Positions 13,718-24,540 of a stretch of 64,000 nucleotides of DNA are shown here, piece by piece. This DNA comes from Rhizophagus clarus (lineage: Eukaryota > Glomeromycota > Glomeromycetes > Glomerales > Glomeraceae). The notes beneath the pieces were generated by a model. It searched no databases. It was not told the DNA's origin and saw only the letters and a list, made by a program, of their open reading frames with translations. The translations under genes and the position numbers were made by a program. Each line of letters begins with the position of its first letter. Within the stretch, counting starts at the first letter, position 1. The stretch covers positions 682,001-746,000 of the forward strand of contig BLAL01000062.1 of assembly GCA_015698045.1 (NCBI GenBank), in the 5' to 3' direction.

Positions 13718-14461
13718 CGTATTATTTTATTTTTCTTCTTTTAAAAAAAAGGGGGGGGGGGTAAATTCTGTTAAATTGAAATAATTAAATTAAAATTGTA
13801 AAATATTTTGATGAGTATGTTTCGTATATATATATATATGTATATGAATTTTTTTTTTTTTTTTTTAAATAAGGGGAAAGGGAGAATGTAACGTAAATTT
13901 GTTTCGATAATTCAAAAAAAGAGAACCTCCTTTTTATAGCAAAATAATATAATTATAGTGTAACGATGCATTCTTCCATTTTAGCCAGGCCGATCGTATT
14001 GTTTTGTCGGTTGGTGATTTTTTTTTTAATTTGATCGACTTTACTGGTTGGTACAAATAAAAACTTATAAATAGCATAGTACGTGTTATGCAATAAAGAC
14101 CTTTGTTTTTAAAAATGATTGCGTGATTTACATTTAACAATCCTTTACGTTGTTCTGTTAGACTTAATTGGTGCTACTAGTTGATCTGATTTATTCTTCA
14201 AAGAAATATATAAAAAAGGAAAAATAAAGTTTTACTAAGGTTTTATGTATAATAAGAAAATTAAAAATAATGTACTAAGTTTATGTTTATTATTACAATA
14301 ATAATTTCTCATTTATATAATATAATACTTATTTATAAAAGGAATGAAAAGATAGATTATAATAAATAATAATAATGATGATGATATTAATGATAATAAA
14401 AATTTCTAATAATTTTTTATAGTCAAGTGATTTTCGAATTCGTTCTCCCTCCTTAAAAAGG
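13718..14461. other. Spacer between the MAP3K start and the receptor 3' end
   Basis: The right-hand part is the 3' flank of the receptor gene and the left-hand part is the MAP3K promoter and 5' UTR, with a 10-G run at 13751-13760 and a TA run near 13830. A short open frame on the minus strand (13934-14140) contains AWLKWKNA and resembles one at 42678-42860 on the plus strand. No gene is called. Confidence 0.5.
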
Positions 14462-16319
14462 TCACGTGTCCTCTTTTTTGAGAATTGAATGTCCAGCCAA
14501 AGAATTTCTTGCAGAAATTGAAGGTATAGAATTTCTTCCCGGTTGTAAAGTATATGAAAAAGTTACAGAAGTTTCACTTTTCCTGAATAATTCGTTTCTA
14601 TCATTACTAATATTATTTTCCACATTTGAAACACTTTCTGATGGGGTTAAAGTTGCACACTCTGACATATTTGAAACATTATCCATATCATTTTTATAAT
14701 TAAAATGATTTGTACGATAACTCATTCTAGGATTATTAATACTACCCCTTATAGAACGAAATTCTGTTTCATTAAATGATAAACTTTGATTAATATCTCT
14801 TGGTTTTTTTCCTCTTATTAAATCGTAAACTTCCAATAATACTGTTCTTTTAGCAGCAAATATTATGAAAATCAAAATTCCTGCGGTTCTGTTAAAAAAT
14901 AATAATGTAAGTATATAATTATAACTTGGTATAAATGTTTCAATCGTATGAGCACAAATAGATTGACTTTTATGATCTTTTAAACATTGTATCCATTTTA
15001 CAACCCATTCATTTGTTAAAACTGATTTGGTTAATACTCGGAGTCCAAAAACATAAAAATGCCAATTTAAAACGTATATAATCAACATTAACAAAGCACC
15101 CAATAATGCGCGCCATTGCATTTTAAAGATTGCATTCAAGCGATTCAATTGCCTTTGCGCTTCAATTATAGTAGTACGTTTTGACATAGCTGACGAAAGT
15201 GAATAACGTCTATTCGATTTGATCGTTATCTAATATTTTTAAGAGTTAATAATATTCAGTCAACAGAATAATTAAACGATTATAACTTTTTACTCACGTG
15301 AGCCATATGAATTAAAGTTGTTAAATGAGCAGCAAATGCAATATAAATGAAAAACAAAAAGTAAAAGTACGCGGGAGCTGAATCCAAAGAAATGAAGCAT
15401 ATATTCGTGGCTTGAATGTTATGTGTAATATAAGGGACTACAAATGCTGCTAATGAACCTCCAAAGATTAAAGCATGGAAATAGCCTATATGTTTGGTTA
15501 TGAATTCATTGCGCCATACTGATACCTTTAAAAAGAAAAAAATTAGATTTTGGTTTTTTTTTTTTAAAAAAAAAAAAGATAATAATTAATGATTCTCACT
15601 AAATGTAAATGTGTCATTAAAAGAGAAGAATAACACGCTATCGCACATGACCCAGCGAGTGTGAAAAATGCTAATTATTTTATTTATTTTTTTTTTTTTT
15701 AAAAAAAAAAAAATATATATATCAAGAAAAAGTATAAATATGTCCGAATAATTGGATGAAAATGGACCATGGCGTACCTTGAACAGCGCAACGCGCATTA
15801 TTATTTGAATTTGCCGGGGTAATTGAGTCAGCACACTAGAGTGTATGTATAATGTAAACCTTTATTTCAATATAAATATGGCGGAATTCGTTACTTACTT
15901 ACCTGACTTTGTTTTTGATTTAGGGTGAAGAATTCAGCTCCTTCAAAACACATGACACTCAAAGCAAGAGGCAATAATATTAACTTTGATAAATGATTCT
16001 GTTTTTGACTTGGAAGTACAATAAAAAAGATACCAAGTAAAATCATTAAGAAAAATGAGATAATTCCAAAAATTGCAAAACTTTTATAGGTAATATCGAG
16101 TTTGTTCTCTTCATAAAAATTATTAGCAAATGGACAAGCAAGACAACAATCGTTTAAACAATCCCGAAAACCATATGTATGGACATTGGAATCTCTAACT
16201 ATAAGAGGTGGTGGACAATCATCTTTTGATATTATATTGAGAGCATAGTCTGATTGTGCTAATACTGAATGTATCAGCATAGAAAGTATTATGAGCCACG
16301 AACTCCTCGCTGATTTCAT
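14462..16319 (-). CDS. Frizzled/Smoothened-like seven-transmembrane receptor
   Basis: Plasma-membrane receptor candidate. Five exons (16319-15903, 15835-15778, 15670-15600, 15525-15298, 15229-14462) give 513 aa. A signal peptide (hydrophobic core LIILSMLIHSVLA, then QSD) is followed by a short Cys-rich ectodomain (DCPPPLIV, then CLNDCCLACPF). After that come seven hydrophobic segments separated by short loops, and a Ser/Asn-rich cytoplasmic tail of about 120 residues. The third hydrophobic block, AFFTLAGSCAIACYSSLLM, and the extracellular ending 'CVMCFEGAEFF'-like pattern recall the fungal and amoebozoan Frizzled/Smoothened-like group. That assignment is by eye, and another class of fungal GPCR is possible. 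The ectodomain is much shorter than a full Frizzled cysteine-rich domain. The tail is rich in Ser/Thr, a plausible phosphorylation region. Its ligand is unknown. Confidence 0.75.
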
Positions 16320-17028
16320 TTTTCTATTTATATATACTCAATATTAAATGCACAAGCAAAGAACAAAAATTTTCTTAGAAAATGAGGTTGGAAGAGAATA
16401 TTATTTACAAGAGCAAGGTTAAAATGAATCATATAAAGAAATTTTATTGTATTTTTGAATTTTTGAGTGCTTATCCTTAAATTCAGCTTCCGAGTAAACC
16501 TAAATTTTAATGAAGATCCAAAAATTTTTAATAAATTATTATTTATTCTAAAATGTTTATAATTTTCGTATTTCAAGCAAATCATGACCATCTTGAAATA
16601 ATTTCATGCTAGACGTACGGTAGATCGAAATCAAATGTTTAAATATCTTAATATAACTTTTCATTTAAAAATCATTTAAAATTGGTAATAATAATTTCTT
16701 TAATTTATTCAGATCGGTGATTAAGGACCTTCGTGAGAACAAATTTAAATCATGTGATCTTTTCTTTTTTTTTATCTTTGAACTATTTCTACTTTTTCAG
16801 GAGATTTACAGAACTTTGGATTGGGCGTTCATCCCCCTTTCCTGTATTGAGGGAATGTGGAGGTAACCCGATTTTTTTTTTTTATTAGAATGTTGGAAAT
16901 ATTTAGTTTATTTTATTATATAATTACAACGTGATAATTTACAAATAAATTTAATATATTTCACACAACAAATTACAAATTCCCCCTTTTCTTTAATGTA
17001 AATTCCTGCTGAGTCGCGTACAAACTAA
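16320..17028. other. Spacer with one exon-like island
   Basis: This is the receptor promoter side and the 3' flank of the ubiquitin-like gene. A notably GC-richer 62-nt island at 16801-16862 (plus strand) is bordered by a good 3' splice site (TTTTTCAG) and a 5' splice site (GTAACC). It is open in two frames, one reading FGLGVHPPFPVLRECGG. No neighbouring exon could be joined to it, so no gene is called. Confidence 0.45.
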
Positions 17029-17511
17029 TCAAAGGCCCCCAGGTAACCTTGCAACAAGATGAACACACGACTCGTGTTTAATTTTATAATCCGATAGTTT
17101 TTTTTCATCTTCCAACTGTTTCCCTTTAAATATAAGTCTCTGATGTTCTATCGGAAAAGCTGTTCTTTCATTATATTTTTTTTTCAATTCGTACACGGTG
17201 TTGGATGGGTTGACGATAATAGCGGTTGAACTTTTAGTTGAAGTTGGAACGGTATCCTTAATGAATATTTGTATACCACCTTCAGCCTTTCGAACAAGCC
17301 TGATATTTTCGTCCGAACCAATTTTGTAATCAGAAACCCTGAGGTTATCTTTAAGTTGTTTATTACCGAGAAATAATTCTTGATTTTCGGTTTTAACTTG
17401 GATTAATTTTTCTACTTTTTGCTTCACTTGAGAGATGGTATCATCAGAGTTAATCTCAAGCGAGACTTTCATTTTTTCATCGATACAAAGAAAAACCATG
17501 AATTTCATCAT
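17029..17511 (-). CDS. Diverged head-to-tail ubiquitin-like dimer
   Basis: Single-exon protein of 160 aa made of two ubiquitin-like folds. Domain 1 (about 1-79) ends RKAEGG. Domain 2 begins IQIFIKD at the position where ubiquitin starts MQIFVKT, and ends ARLPGG followed by one extra Leu, the layout of a polyubiquitin precursor with a one-residue tail. Domain 2 keeps [11 protein letters not shown] and LSDYKI (the Lys48 region of ubiquitin) and a His-Leu-Val strand, but the Arg before Gly-Gly is Pro. Domain 1 is more diverged. It could be a processed modifier (ISG15-like in build, not in descent) or a non-conjugating ubiquitin-domain protein. Two ATG codons lie side by side at the start. The head-to-head neighbour is an RBR ubiquitin ligase, which is suggestive but may be chance. 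Confidence 0.85.
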   Translation of the reverse strand: MMKFMVFLCIDEKMKVSLEINSDDTISQVKQKVEKLIQVKTENQELFLGNKQLKDNLRVSDYKIGSDENIRLVRKAEGGIQIFIKDTVPTSTKSSTAIIVNPSNTVYELKKKYNERTAFPIEHQRLIFKGKQLEDEKKLSDYKIKHESCVHLVARLPGGL

Positions 17512-18037
17512 TTTTTTAATTACTCTTTGATCTTTACAGAAGAAGAAGAAATCAATTTTTTTTAAAAAAAAATTTTATTTTCCCTGAAGAAAAGTTGTTA
17601 TTTTTTATTTGGAGTTTATTTCCATTCATAAATTCCGTGTAAATCGGAAAACTCTCATAGAATTCCATCTGTACGCCAAAACCGGATTAGATAACGAAAA
17701 TGATTTAATGAGTTCTTATTGGTACCCTTTGTCTAAGTATATTTGGTAAAATTAGTTTAAAATACGGAAATTTCTTTGTTTTTGTTTGACTTTTAAATAA
17801 AAACAAATGAAACCTGAAAAAAGATTTCATTGATGTGACCTAATCGGAATTTTATATTGTAGGCAAACAAAGATGTTTGTTTTAAGGGTTTCACATACTA
17901 TTTGATAATATTAATCAATTTTGGACATGAATTTCCTTTAATGATTCATGTGTGTGAGAAGATTTAAAAAAATTGGAAAAAAGTAACTAGATGTTGATTA
18001 ACCTTTTTTTTTCGTTCACATTTGAAATTAAACAAAA
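17512..18037. promoter_or_regulatory. Shared divergent promoter region, ubiquitin-like gene / RBR ligase
   Basis: 526 bp separate the divergent starts of the ubiquitin-like dimer (minus) and the RBR ligase (plus), so both promoters must lie here or overlap. The middle is less homopolymeric than most spacers in the window. No defined factor site could be assigned with confidence. Confidence 0.45.
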
Positions 18038-19027
18038 ATGTCTGATATCAGTGATATGTTTAATTGTATAATTTGTTACGAAAGTAAAGATTGTGATTTT
18101 CGTAATATAACTTCAACATGTTCTCATCAAGCTGTTGTTTGTGAGAAATGTGTTAATGAACACATTAAAAGTCGTATTAATGAAAAACAAATTTTCAATA
18201 TTCCTTGCCCTACAAGTGGATGTAATAAAATAATGGAAAGACATGATATTAAAAATTTTTCATCAAAAGAAGTCTTTGAAAAGTATAATGATATTTTTTT
18301 TTTTTTTTTTTCAATCTTTTTTAATAGAATCCGTATCATTTATTAACTCTTAATTTTCTTTTTTGGGCTCAGTTATGATGAACTTATTTTCAAAATTTCG
18401 ATTCAAAGGATCCCTGAATTTAGATGGTGCAAAGCTCCTTGTGGAGCTGGACAAATCCACATAGGGAAAGGTATCATTTTATAATTTAAATTATTTTTAA
18501 TAATTTTGCTTTATTTCAAAAAGTTAATTTCTTTCTTTCATTGTTTCCATATTTTGTATTTATATACAGGTGATACTCCAGTTATGATCTGTGAGAGTTG
18601 TGGCGTGGAATCATGTTATAATCATGATGTTATTTGGCATATGGATCAAACTTGCAAGGAATATTATATGAATAATAAAAAATCAGATTCTATTACTAAT
18701 AATTATATTTCACGAGAAACAAAGGGATGCCCTGGATGTTCTATACCTATTGTGAAAAATGGAGGATGTGATCATATTTCTTGCGCCAAATGTGGTCATC
18801 AATTTTGTTGGTTGTAAGTATTAACTGAAATGTTTATCTACAAAAAAAAATTGTTAAAATAATTTTATTTTTATTCTTTTATTCTTTGTAGGTGCCTACG
18901 CCAACATCCTTTCCATAAGATTACATGTCTCCATAGACCTACAATTGGAAAATTGAGAAAATGGACTAGATGGGTTTCAAGATTTTCAATTCTAAGCTGT
19001 TCACGCACAACTTACTTGGACGAATAA
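18038..19027 (+). CDS. RBR (RING-between-RING) E3 ubiquitin ligase, small
   Basis: RBR-type E3 ligase expected to take ubiquitin from an E2 onto its own catalytic cysteine before transfer. Four exons (18038-18282, 18373-18470, 18570-18813, 18892-19027) give 240 aa, which is little more than the RBR core. RING1 begins [10 protein letters not shown] and continues [12 protein letters not shown]. The in-between region has CKAPCGAGQ and [17 protein letters not shown]2 has [19 protein letters not shown] and then CGHQFCWLC, with the likely catalytic cysteine near residue 181 in the NGGC motif. After RING2 there is a short basic tail ([10 protein letters not shown]). No extra regulatory domain such as UBL or UBA is present. 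The substrate is unknown. Confidence 0.9.
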
Positions 19028-19366
19028 AAAACTGTCTTATGTTATATACCTGATGAGATTTCATTCGTAGTATGTACAATCTTTTAAAAAATTGATCCAA
19101 AATCTAGGACTTTAACTTCAAACTTTTGTGATTTTAATTTTGTAATAGTATTGTAATTTTATTAAATAAAATATTAAAATAAATTTTAAGATATATAGTT
19201 TATACTGTTGTGTGCATTTCCCTGAAGTTCAGTTATTCTTAATTATTTGAATTAGCTATTCTATATTTCATTTTAAGTATCTATACAAATTTCTTATGTA
19301 AAATTACTAAAGGAAAAAAAATCAAATAATATTTATTCATAAAACAATATAAAATTACAAGTTTTT
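19028..19366. other. Convergent 3' flanks of the RBR ligase and the APE1-type nuclease
   Basis: 339 bp between two convergent stop codons. It contains AATAAA-like signals for the plus-strand gene around 19160 and A/T-rich DNA suited to both 3' ends. Nothing else is seen. Confidence 0.5.
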
Positions 19367-20639
19367 CTACAACTCTTTGAGAACTAAAACAATTGGCACG
19401 TGATCACTTGCTCCGTAAACATTCGATCGAATTTCACTTTCAATTACTTTGTCTAAGATCCTTTCGCTAACAACATGATAGTCTAAACGCCAACCAATAT
19501 TTTTAGAATAACATTTAAAACGATAAGAGAAATAAGTATATTGACCCTTGGTGTCTGGATGGAAATGTCTCCAAGTATCAATGAATTTAGAATTTCCTCC
19601 ATTCAAAATTCTTTCGAAATCTTCGCGTTCTTCTGATGTGAAACCCGGAGTCCTGCAAGAGTATATTGACAATATGTTAGTAAAGTAGAAGGTATAAATT
19701 TACGAAGTCAAAGTATTACTTTTGATTAGTATCGGGTCTCGCTAAGTCAATCGGTTTATGTGCAACGTTCAAGTCCCTATTTAAGTCCAAATGAAATGGG
19801 TTATTATAGATTTAAAAATGATTAGTCCTTTCTTCAAAAATAAATTTATAACTACCCAGCCCAAATCACTGGTTTCTTTTCATCAAGTTGTCTCAAATAT
19901 TTTTCCATAACTTCATCCCAAATTACTTTTTCTTTCAATCTTACAAGTTTATCACCCGCATTAGGTACGTAGCATGCTACATAATATAACGATTCAAATT
20001 CTAATGTAATAATTCGTCCTTTAGTAGTTTCAGGGTCTGGATGTGTAGGAAGACCAAATGAAGTAGAAATTGGTTCAAACTTTGAAAAAACAGCTATTCC
20101 GGCTAGGAAAAAAAAAAAAAAAAAAAAAAAAATGAAAAATTATTGAAACTGTTGTTTTAAATATATTATACACTATAACTTACCGTATCCTTTCTTGTCA
20201 TCGAATCCCCACCAACGATATTGATATTTCTTAAAATCAACTACATCTTTAACTTCTTTATTGACTTTTGTTTCTTGAATACACAAAATATCAGGGTCTT
20301 CCGCTTCAACATAAGTTTTGAAACCCTATTAATGAACCGGTCCCAAAAAATTTATATTATGAACTATTGACTAAGAGAAAAAAAAACGCGTTCAACCTTT
20401 TTTAAAGCAGCATTTAACCCGCTAACATTCCAAGAGGCGAGTTTTACGGTTCCTTCACGTTTTTCAAAAAATAAATTTTCTGGTATTTTCGTGTTGGTAT
20501 TTGTTTCATCCTTCTTAGCTTTTTTGGTTGGACGCGTACTACTTTCTGGAGAACTATCGCTTTCATTACCATGAGTATTTTTTTCCTTCACTTCTGATTT
20601 TAAATACTTTTCGATTGTATTTTTTTGTCTTTTACTCAT
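19367..20639 (-). CDS. APEX1: APE1-type AP endonuclease (ExoIII family)
   Basis: Class II apurinic/apyrimidinic endonuclease of base-excision repair; it cuts 5' to abasic sites. Five exons (20639-20397, 20325-20184, 20102-19856, 19776-19720, 19652-19367) give 324 aa, close to human APE1 at 318. A Lys-rich N-terminus (KKAKKDE), likely a nuclear signal, precedes the EEP nuclease domain from about residue 68. Catalytic and metal residues are visible: Asn in WNVSGLNA, Glu99 in CIQETK, the GDLNVAH motif (Asp212, Asn214) and the final SDHVPI pair (Asp313, His314). The substrate-facing TPGFTSEER and WRLDYHVVS are also present. The start is the ATG at 20639, because the in-frame extension upstream opens only with a non-ATG codon. 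Intron 1 uses the weak donor GTTGAA. Confidence 0.94.
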
Positions 20640-20654
20640 ATTATGCAAATTATT

Positions 20655-20867
20655 TTAAAAAAAAATGTTAAAAGAAAAACCCGATAACCTGATGTGAAAT
20701 TTATTGAATTTACCGTACATAATTTTACCATGGTCCAAATAAGTTAATTTAGCATGTCCGTTATGCAGTAGCGCGATGGGTCTGACTTGATTTGCACAAT
20801 ATATTTTACATAAGGAGGGGTCAAATCCGATACTTTTGCACCACAGTTGCTGAAAAATAAACCTCAT
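20655..20867 (-). CDS. Short unrecognised ORF just upstream of the AP endonuclease
   Basis: A 70-codon open frame on the same strand as, and 15 bp upstream of, the APE1-type start. The middle (QLWCKSIGFDPSLCKIYC, then VRPIALLHNGHAKLTYLDHG) is mixed in composition and looks like real protein rather than homopolymer translation, but I do not recognise a family. A good 3' splice site (TTTTTCAG) lies just before QLWCK and a GTAAAT donor lies after KIMYG. It may therefore be an exon of a longer gene whose other parts I could not place, or an upstream ORF on the APE1 transcript. Confidence 0.35.
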   Translation of the reverse strand: MRFIFQQLWCKSIGFDPSLCKIYCANQVRPIALLHNGHAKLTYLDHGKIMYGKFNKFHIRLSGFSFNIFF

Positions 20868-22247
20868 TTTTTTTGTAAATAATAAACTTAATGAAATCTT
20901 ATTAGATGATTAATATATCTTACCATTTTTTTTTTAGATTATTTTTATTATCTTTATTTTAAATTTAAATAGAAAGAATTTAAAACTTTACTAATTAAGA
21001 ATTATTTCTGAACTAATAAATTATTTTTTAAAATCTCATGCCAAATATAAAAGATTAATTAAAGATAGCAAATTTCTATTATCATTAAATATCATTAAAA
21101 TAAACCTATTAATTTACTCAAATTGGACTTTGGATAAATTTTTATTATATTTTATCTGTTCTCTTATTATTATTATATTTAATAATAATCAGTTTAAAGT
21201 TAAATTAATTTTATGTATTAAGAGATTTAATATAAAAGCAATTAAATCAAAAATTATAATAACTTTAACTTTGATTTTTATTAAATAATTAATAGATTTT
21301 ATTATGTATTATTTAAATAAATAATAAAAAAAAAAAAAAAATCTTATAAAAATAAGTACAGTTAAACCTTTATATAATTATTCTTTATATAAAAATACCT
21401 TTTTATAAGCATTTCATTTTTATTAATCTTATTGATTTTGACAGAACCAATTGAATGATTATGTAAAAATTTGATTGTAATTAAATTATTAAATAATATT
21501 TTTTTTCTTAAAAAATTTAAAATTGAATTTACTAATTTATTTAAAGTAATTCAATGTATTTTTATTACAAAAAATTTTTAATTATAAAAATAATAATACT
21601 TTTTTTTTAGTTTATAAGAAACTTTATTAAATAATAAAAAATTTTATAATAATAAATTCTGTAAAATTATAATATTACCTTTTAAATAATTAAAATTTTA
21701 TGATAATTATTAATAATTAGACTTTTATCCTTGGACTGGGACAGTCTGGGACATTAAAATTTCTCTTGGACAATACCCTATACTAACACTAATCAGGGAT
21801 ATAACTATTATTAAGCATTTCATTATTTAATATTTTGGTCAATATTTTATGATTATTATTATGTACCATGCAGTGGCATAATGACAGCCAATCATTCCAC
21901 ATTGACCTTCATATTGAATACTACATACCTAATAATTATATAATATTTATTAATAATAAAATCTTTTATAATTACTTATAAATTATAATGCTATATACTA
22001 TTTATTTTTAACCAAAATTGATAATAACTATAATAACTTCAGTTTAGCTATATTTTTTTGTTTTTTCTGATAAATTTTGATCATATTATATTAAATAATA
22101 TAGTAAAGTTAGATTTTCATATAATTATCCAATTGGTTTTGCAAAAATCAGTAATTGTATAAAATATAACTATATAAAGGTTTAATTTATTAATAAGAAT
22201 AATATATAGATTAATAAAAATAAGGTGCTTATTATAAAAAAGTATTC

Positions 22248-24161
22248 ATCATTAGCAACAACTCTTTCCGCTAACGTGCTGAACCAAATATCCGCACAAA
22301 ATTTTTTCAAAATTTTTTTATTTTTATCGCGTTTTCAGAATACAAAACACATATAGTCATGACTTCTACACAAGAAACATGCACATACAAGATATACAAC
22401 GAGTTTGCACAACACTTTATAGACGTATTTTTTAGGTCTTTCTCTTCCTCTCTAAACATAAACCCGCACATAATACTCAACAAGACTGGTATAGCCGAGT
22501 GGAAGAAAGCTAGTCAACGGGAGTTCTTCACTATGACACCTGAACTCCTACCCACCATACAACAGGCCAAACAGAAAAAGCTCAACAAAGAGCTCGCAAC
22601 GCTCCTTACTCACTACCTTACTTCGTCTCTCGCTTACCTCAGGTCCTGGTACTCCGAAAAGCCAGAGACTCCAATTTTAGGGTGTGTAAACAACGCGTCG
22701 AGCACCCCAGATTTGGCCCTCACACAGGAGATGGATATGGATATTTCATCACCTGCCTCGCACCAATCAACATCTGCACAACCTCATACAACGGCTATTA
22801 ATAGCACAATCGTAACTACGCCTAAAGGCAAAGGCAAAAAGAAGAAGCACAAGCACCTTACAATATTTGAAGAGAATATTGACAAAGACTTCAGGTTTCC
22901 TGTTGACTCAGTGGATGAGTCCACCCAAGCGCTCTCTTCTCAGCTACCTCTCTCGCCTTTACATGACGCGAACAAAAAAGTTGAAGAGTCTTCAGCACCG
23001 CTACTGGATAGCAACGCCGGTAAAGAAAAACGTCTAAAGGTGCAAGACGATGAGGCTGCACAAGTCATCACTGGATATCAGGCACCCTCAGGGTGCCAGT
23101 TTGTTCGAGATATCCTAATATATGATGTCCCTGCAAAGTAGGATAATTACGAACTATTATCTCACCTATCCACTTGAGGTAATGTAATATCAATATCGAC
23201 CAAGCGCCAGTGCAAATACAAGACGGTACGATGTAAGCTTGTAATTTCAGAATTCTTTCAGAACTACGAAGCACAGTGGATGGCTCCCCTTGCAGGTATA
23301 CCTACTCGATGGTTCCCGGCGACCTGGAATCTGGCTGAACGAAAAGAACGAGAAAGATTCCAAGCTGTTATTTATGACCCGCCTGAATCTATGAATACGG
23401 CTTCGCTCACGGCGCCCCAACACTTAACTTTTCTCAGTGAATTGAACATTAAAATGTTTAAAGAAATTAAATTCCCGGATAGATCGCGCAAGATTGTCAG
23501 ATACTTCGAAACCTGGAAACACTTACAGAAGTGCATTAGTAACCCGACCCTCTGGTATGGCAAGAACGTCTCATGGTGCAAACATACCGCGATCCTGAAG
23601 AAAACAAAGAAGATTAGTCCTAACTCCTTCCATTCGGCTAAGCGAAAGAATCAAGGAGATCGTGTTGACACCAAATCTTCTACCAAATTGTCCAAGTCTA
23701 TTCCAGCAACTGGGTTGAACAAGACTCACATAAGAAATTCCCAGATAAAGGATTCAAAGACACACCAATGAAAGGATGATTTTGATTCGCAGGCATCTAA
23801 GAAACCATCGAAGCGGCATCATGGCTCCAAATCCAAGATCTCCAAACGTGACCTTTATGCGGAAGTCAAGACAATAAAGAAGATCCTGGATAAATTAACT
23901 AGTAATCTTAAATTGAAGTGAAGGAATGATCTGATTATACTTAGCAGCTTAGATTACCTCTTTTCGTAGAATTTTTCTTTTTTTTCTACCCGTTTACCTT
24001 TTATACTTTTATAATTAGTTTGTTAATGATCTAGGCGGATGGTAAGACCGATCCTCAGGCTGGGAGTATAGTTCTTGTATTAATAGTGATGCTTACCGCA
24101 TCCTCATTTTTACTAATAAATGTATGCGGCTTCAACGCCTTTAAATATAAAAAAAAAAAAA
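22248..24161 (+). mobile_element. LINE-like non-LTR element carrying only ORF1, with 17-bp TSD and poly-A tail
   Basis: Perfect 17-bp direct repeats (ATTATAAAAAAGTATTC) flank it at 22231-22247 and 24162-24178, and a run of about 13 A closes the 3' end. This is the signature of target-primed reverse transcription. The body is clearly richer in G+C than its surroundings. It holds one ORF1-type frame (22359-23921) and a 3' UTR with a stem-like GCGGATGGTAAGACCGATCC stretch, but no endonuclease, reverse transcriptase or RNase H. It is therefore an ORF1-only non-autonomous derivative, presumably mobilised by a full LINE. It lies inside the older TIR element. Confidence 0.88.
22359..23921 (+). pseudogene. 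ORF1-like protein of the LINE-like element, interrupted
   Basis: One frame of about 520 codons from ATG 22359 to the final stop at 23921. Residues 1-110 are a helical region without a name I can give. Next comes a Ser/Thr/Pro-rich stretch with a Lys patch (KGKGKKKKHKH). From about residue 240 there is an RRM-like domain typical of LINE ORF1 RNA-binding proteins (FVRDILIYDVPAK, then SISTKRQCKYKTVRCKL, then TRWFPATWNLAERKERERFQAV). The end is Lys-rich and basic. Three in-frame stops interrupt it, two within the RRM-like part and one near the end. All three are compatible with loss of a Trp codon by a G-to-A change. It is otherwise colinear without frameshift, so it is a fairly young copy. Confidence 0.8.
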
Positions 24162-24540
24162 ATTATAAAAAAGTATTCTTATATAGAAAGTAATTATATA
24201 AAAATCTAATTGCACTGAATAATTAAATTGGTATGATTTACTTTATACAATCTATACAATCACAAATTTTATAAATAAACTGGAATATTAAAAATATACT
24301 AGTACATTATAAACTAAAATATTATACTATCTATACTGTTATAATACTTTAATTATACTGTAATGATAATATTCAATATTTACAAATATAGTAATACTAT
24401 TTAATAACTGTATATTTTTTATAAGAAAGCATGTCTTTTATTCTCTAGTAATTTCTGACAACTTTCAGGAAAAATCCAGTTATTTTGATTTCAATGGAAA
24501 ATAATCTTCAATAAAACCTTCTATTTTCTAATAAAAAATT

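Larger units (their letters stand above)
21359..24217. mobile_element. Pogo/Tc1-like TIR transposon remnant, split by a LINE-like insertion
   Basis: The left end reads TA then CAGTTAAACCTTTATATAA, a CAGT terminus with a TA target as in pogo/Tc1-mariner elements. An inverted copy of the first roughly 70 bases closes the unit at 24217 (ending GCACTG). It is interrupted between 22247 and 24179 by the retroelement described separately. A second inverted copy of the subterminal region, including CCAATTG, lies at about 22095-22200, so the element is rearranged or is two overlapping copies. Its own interior is AT-rich and holds no transposase, so it is non-autonomous or decayed. The superfamily is inferred from the ends only. 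Confidence 0.6.

Noticed and set aside
20640-20654. Extending the APE1-type protein upstream to an in-frame codon at 20648
   Set aside because: That codon is TTG, not ATG. The ATG at 20639 gives the normal family N-terminus length.
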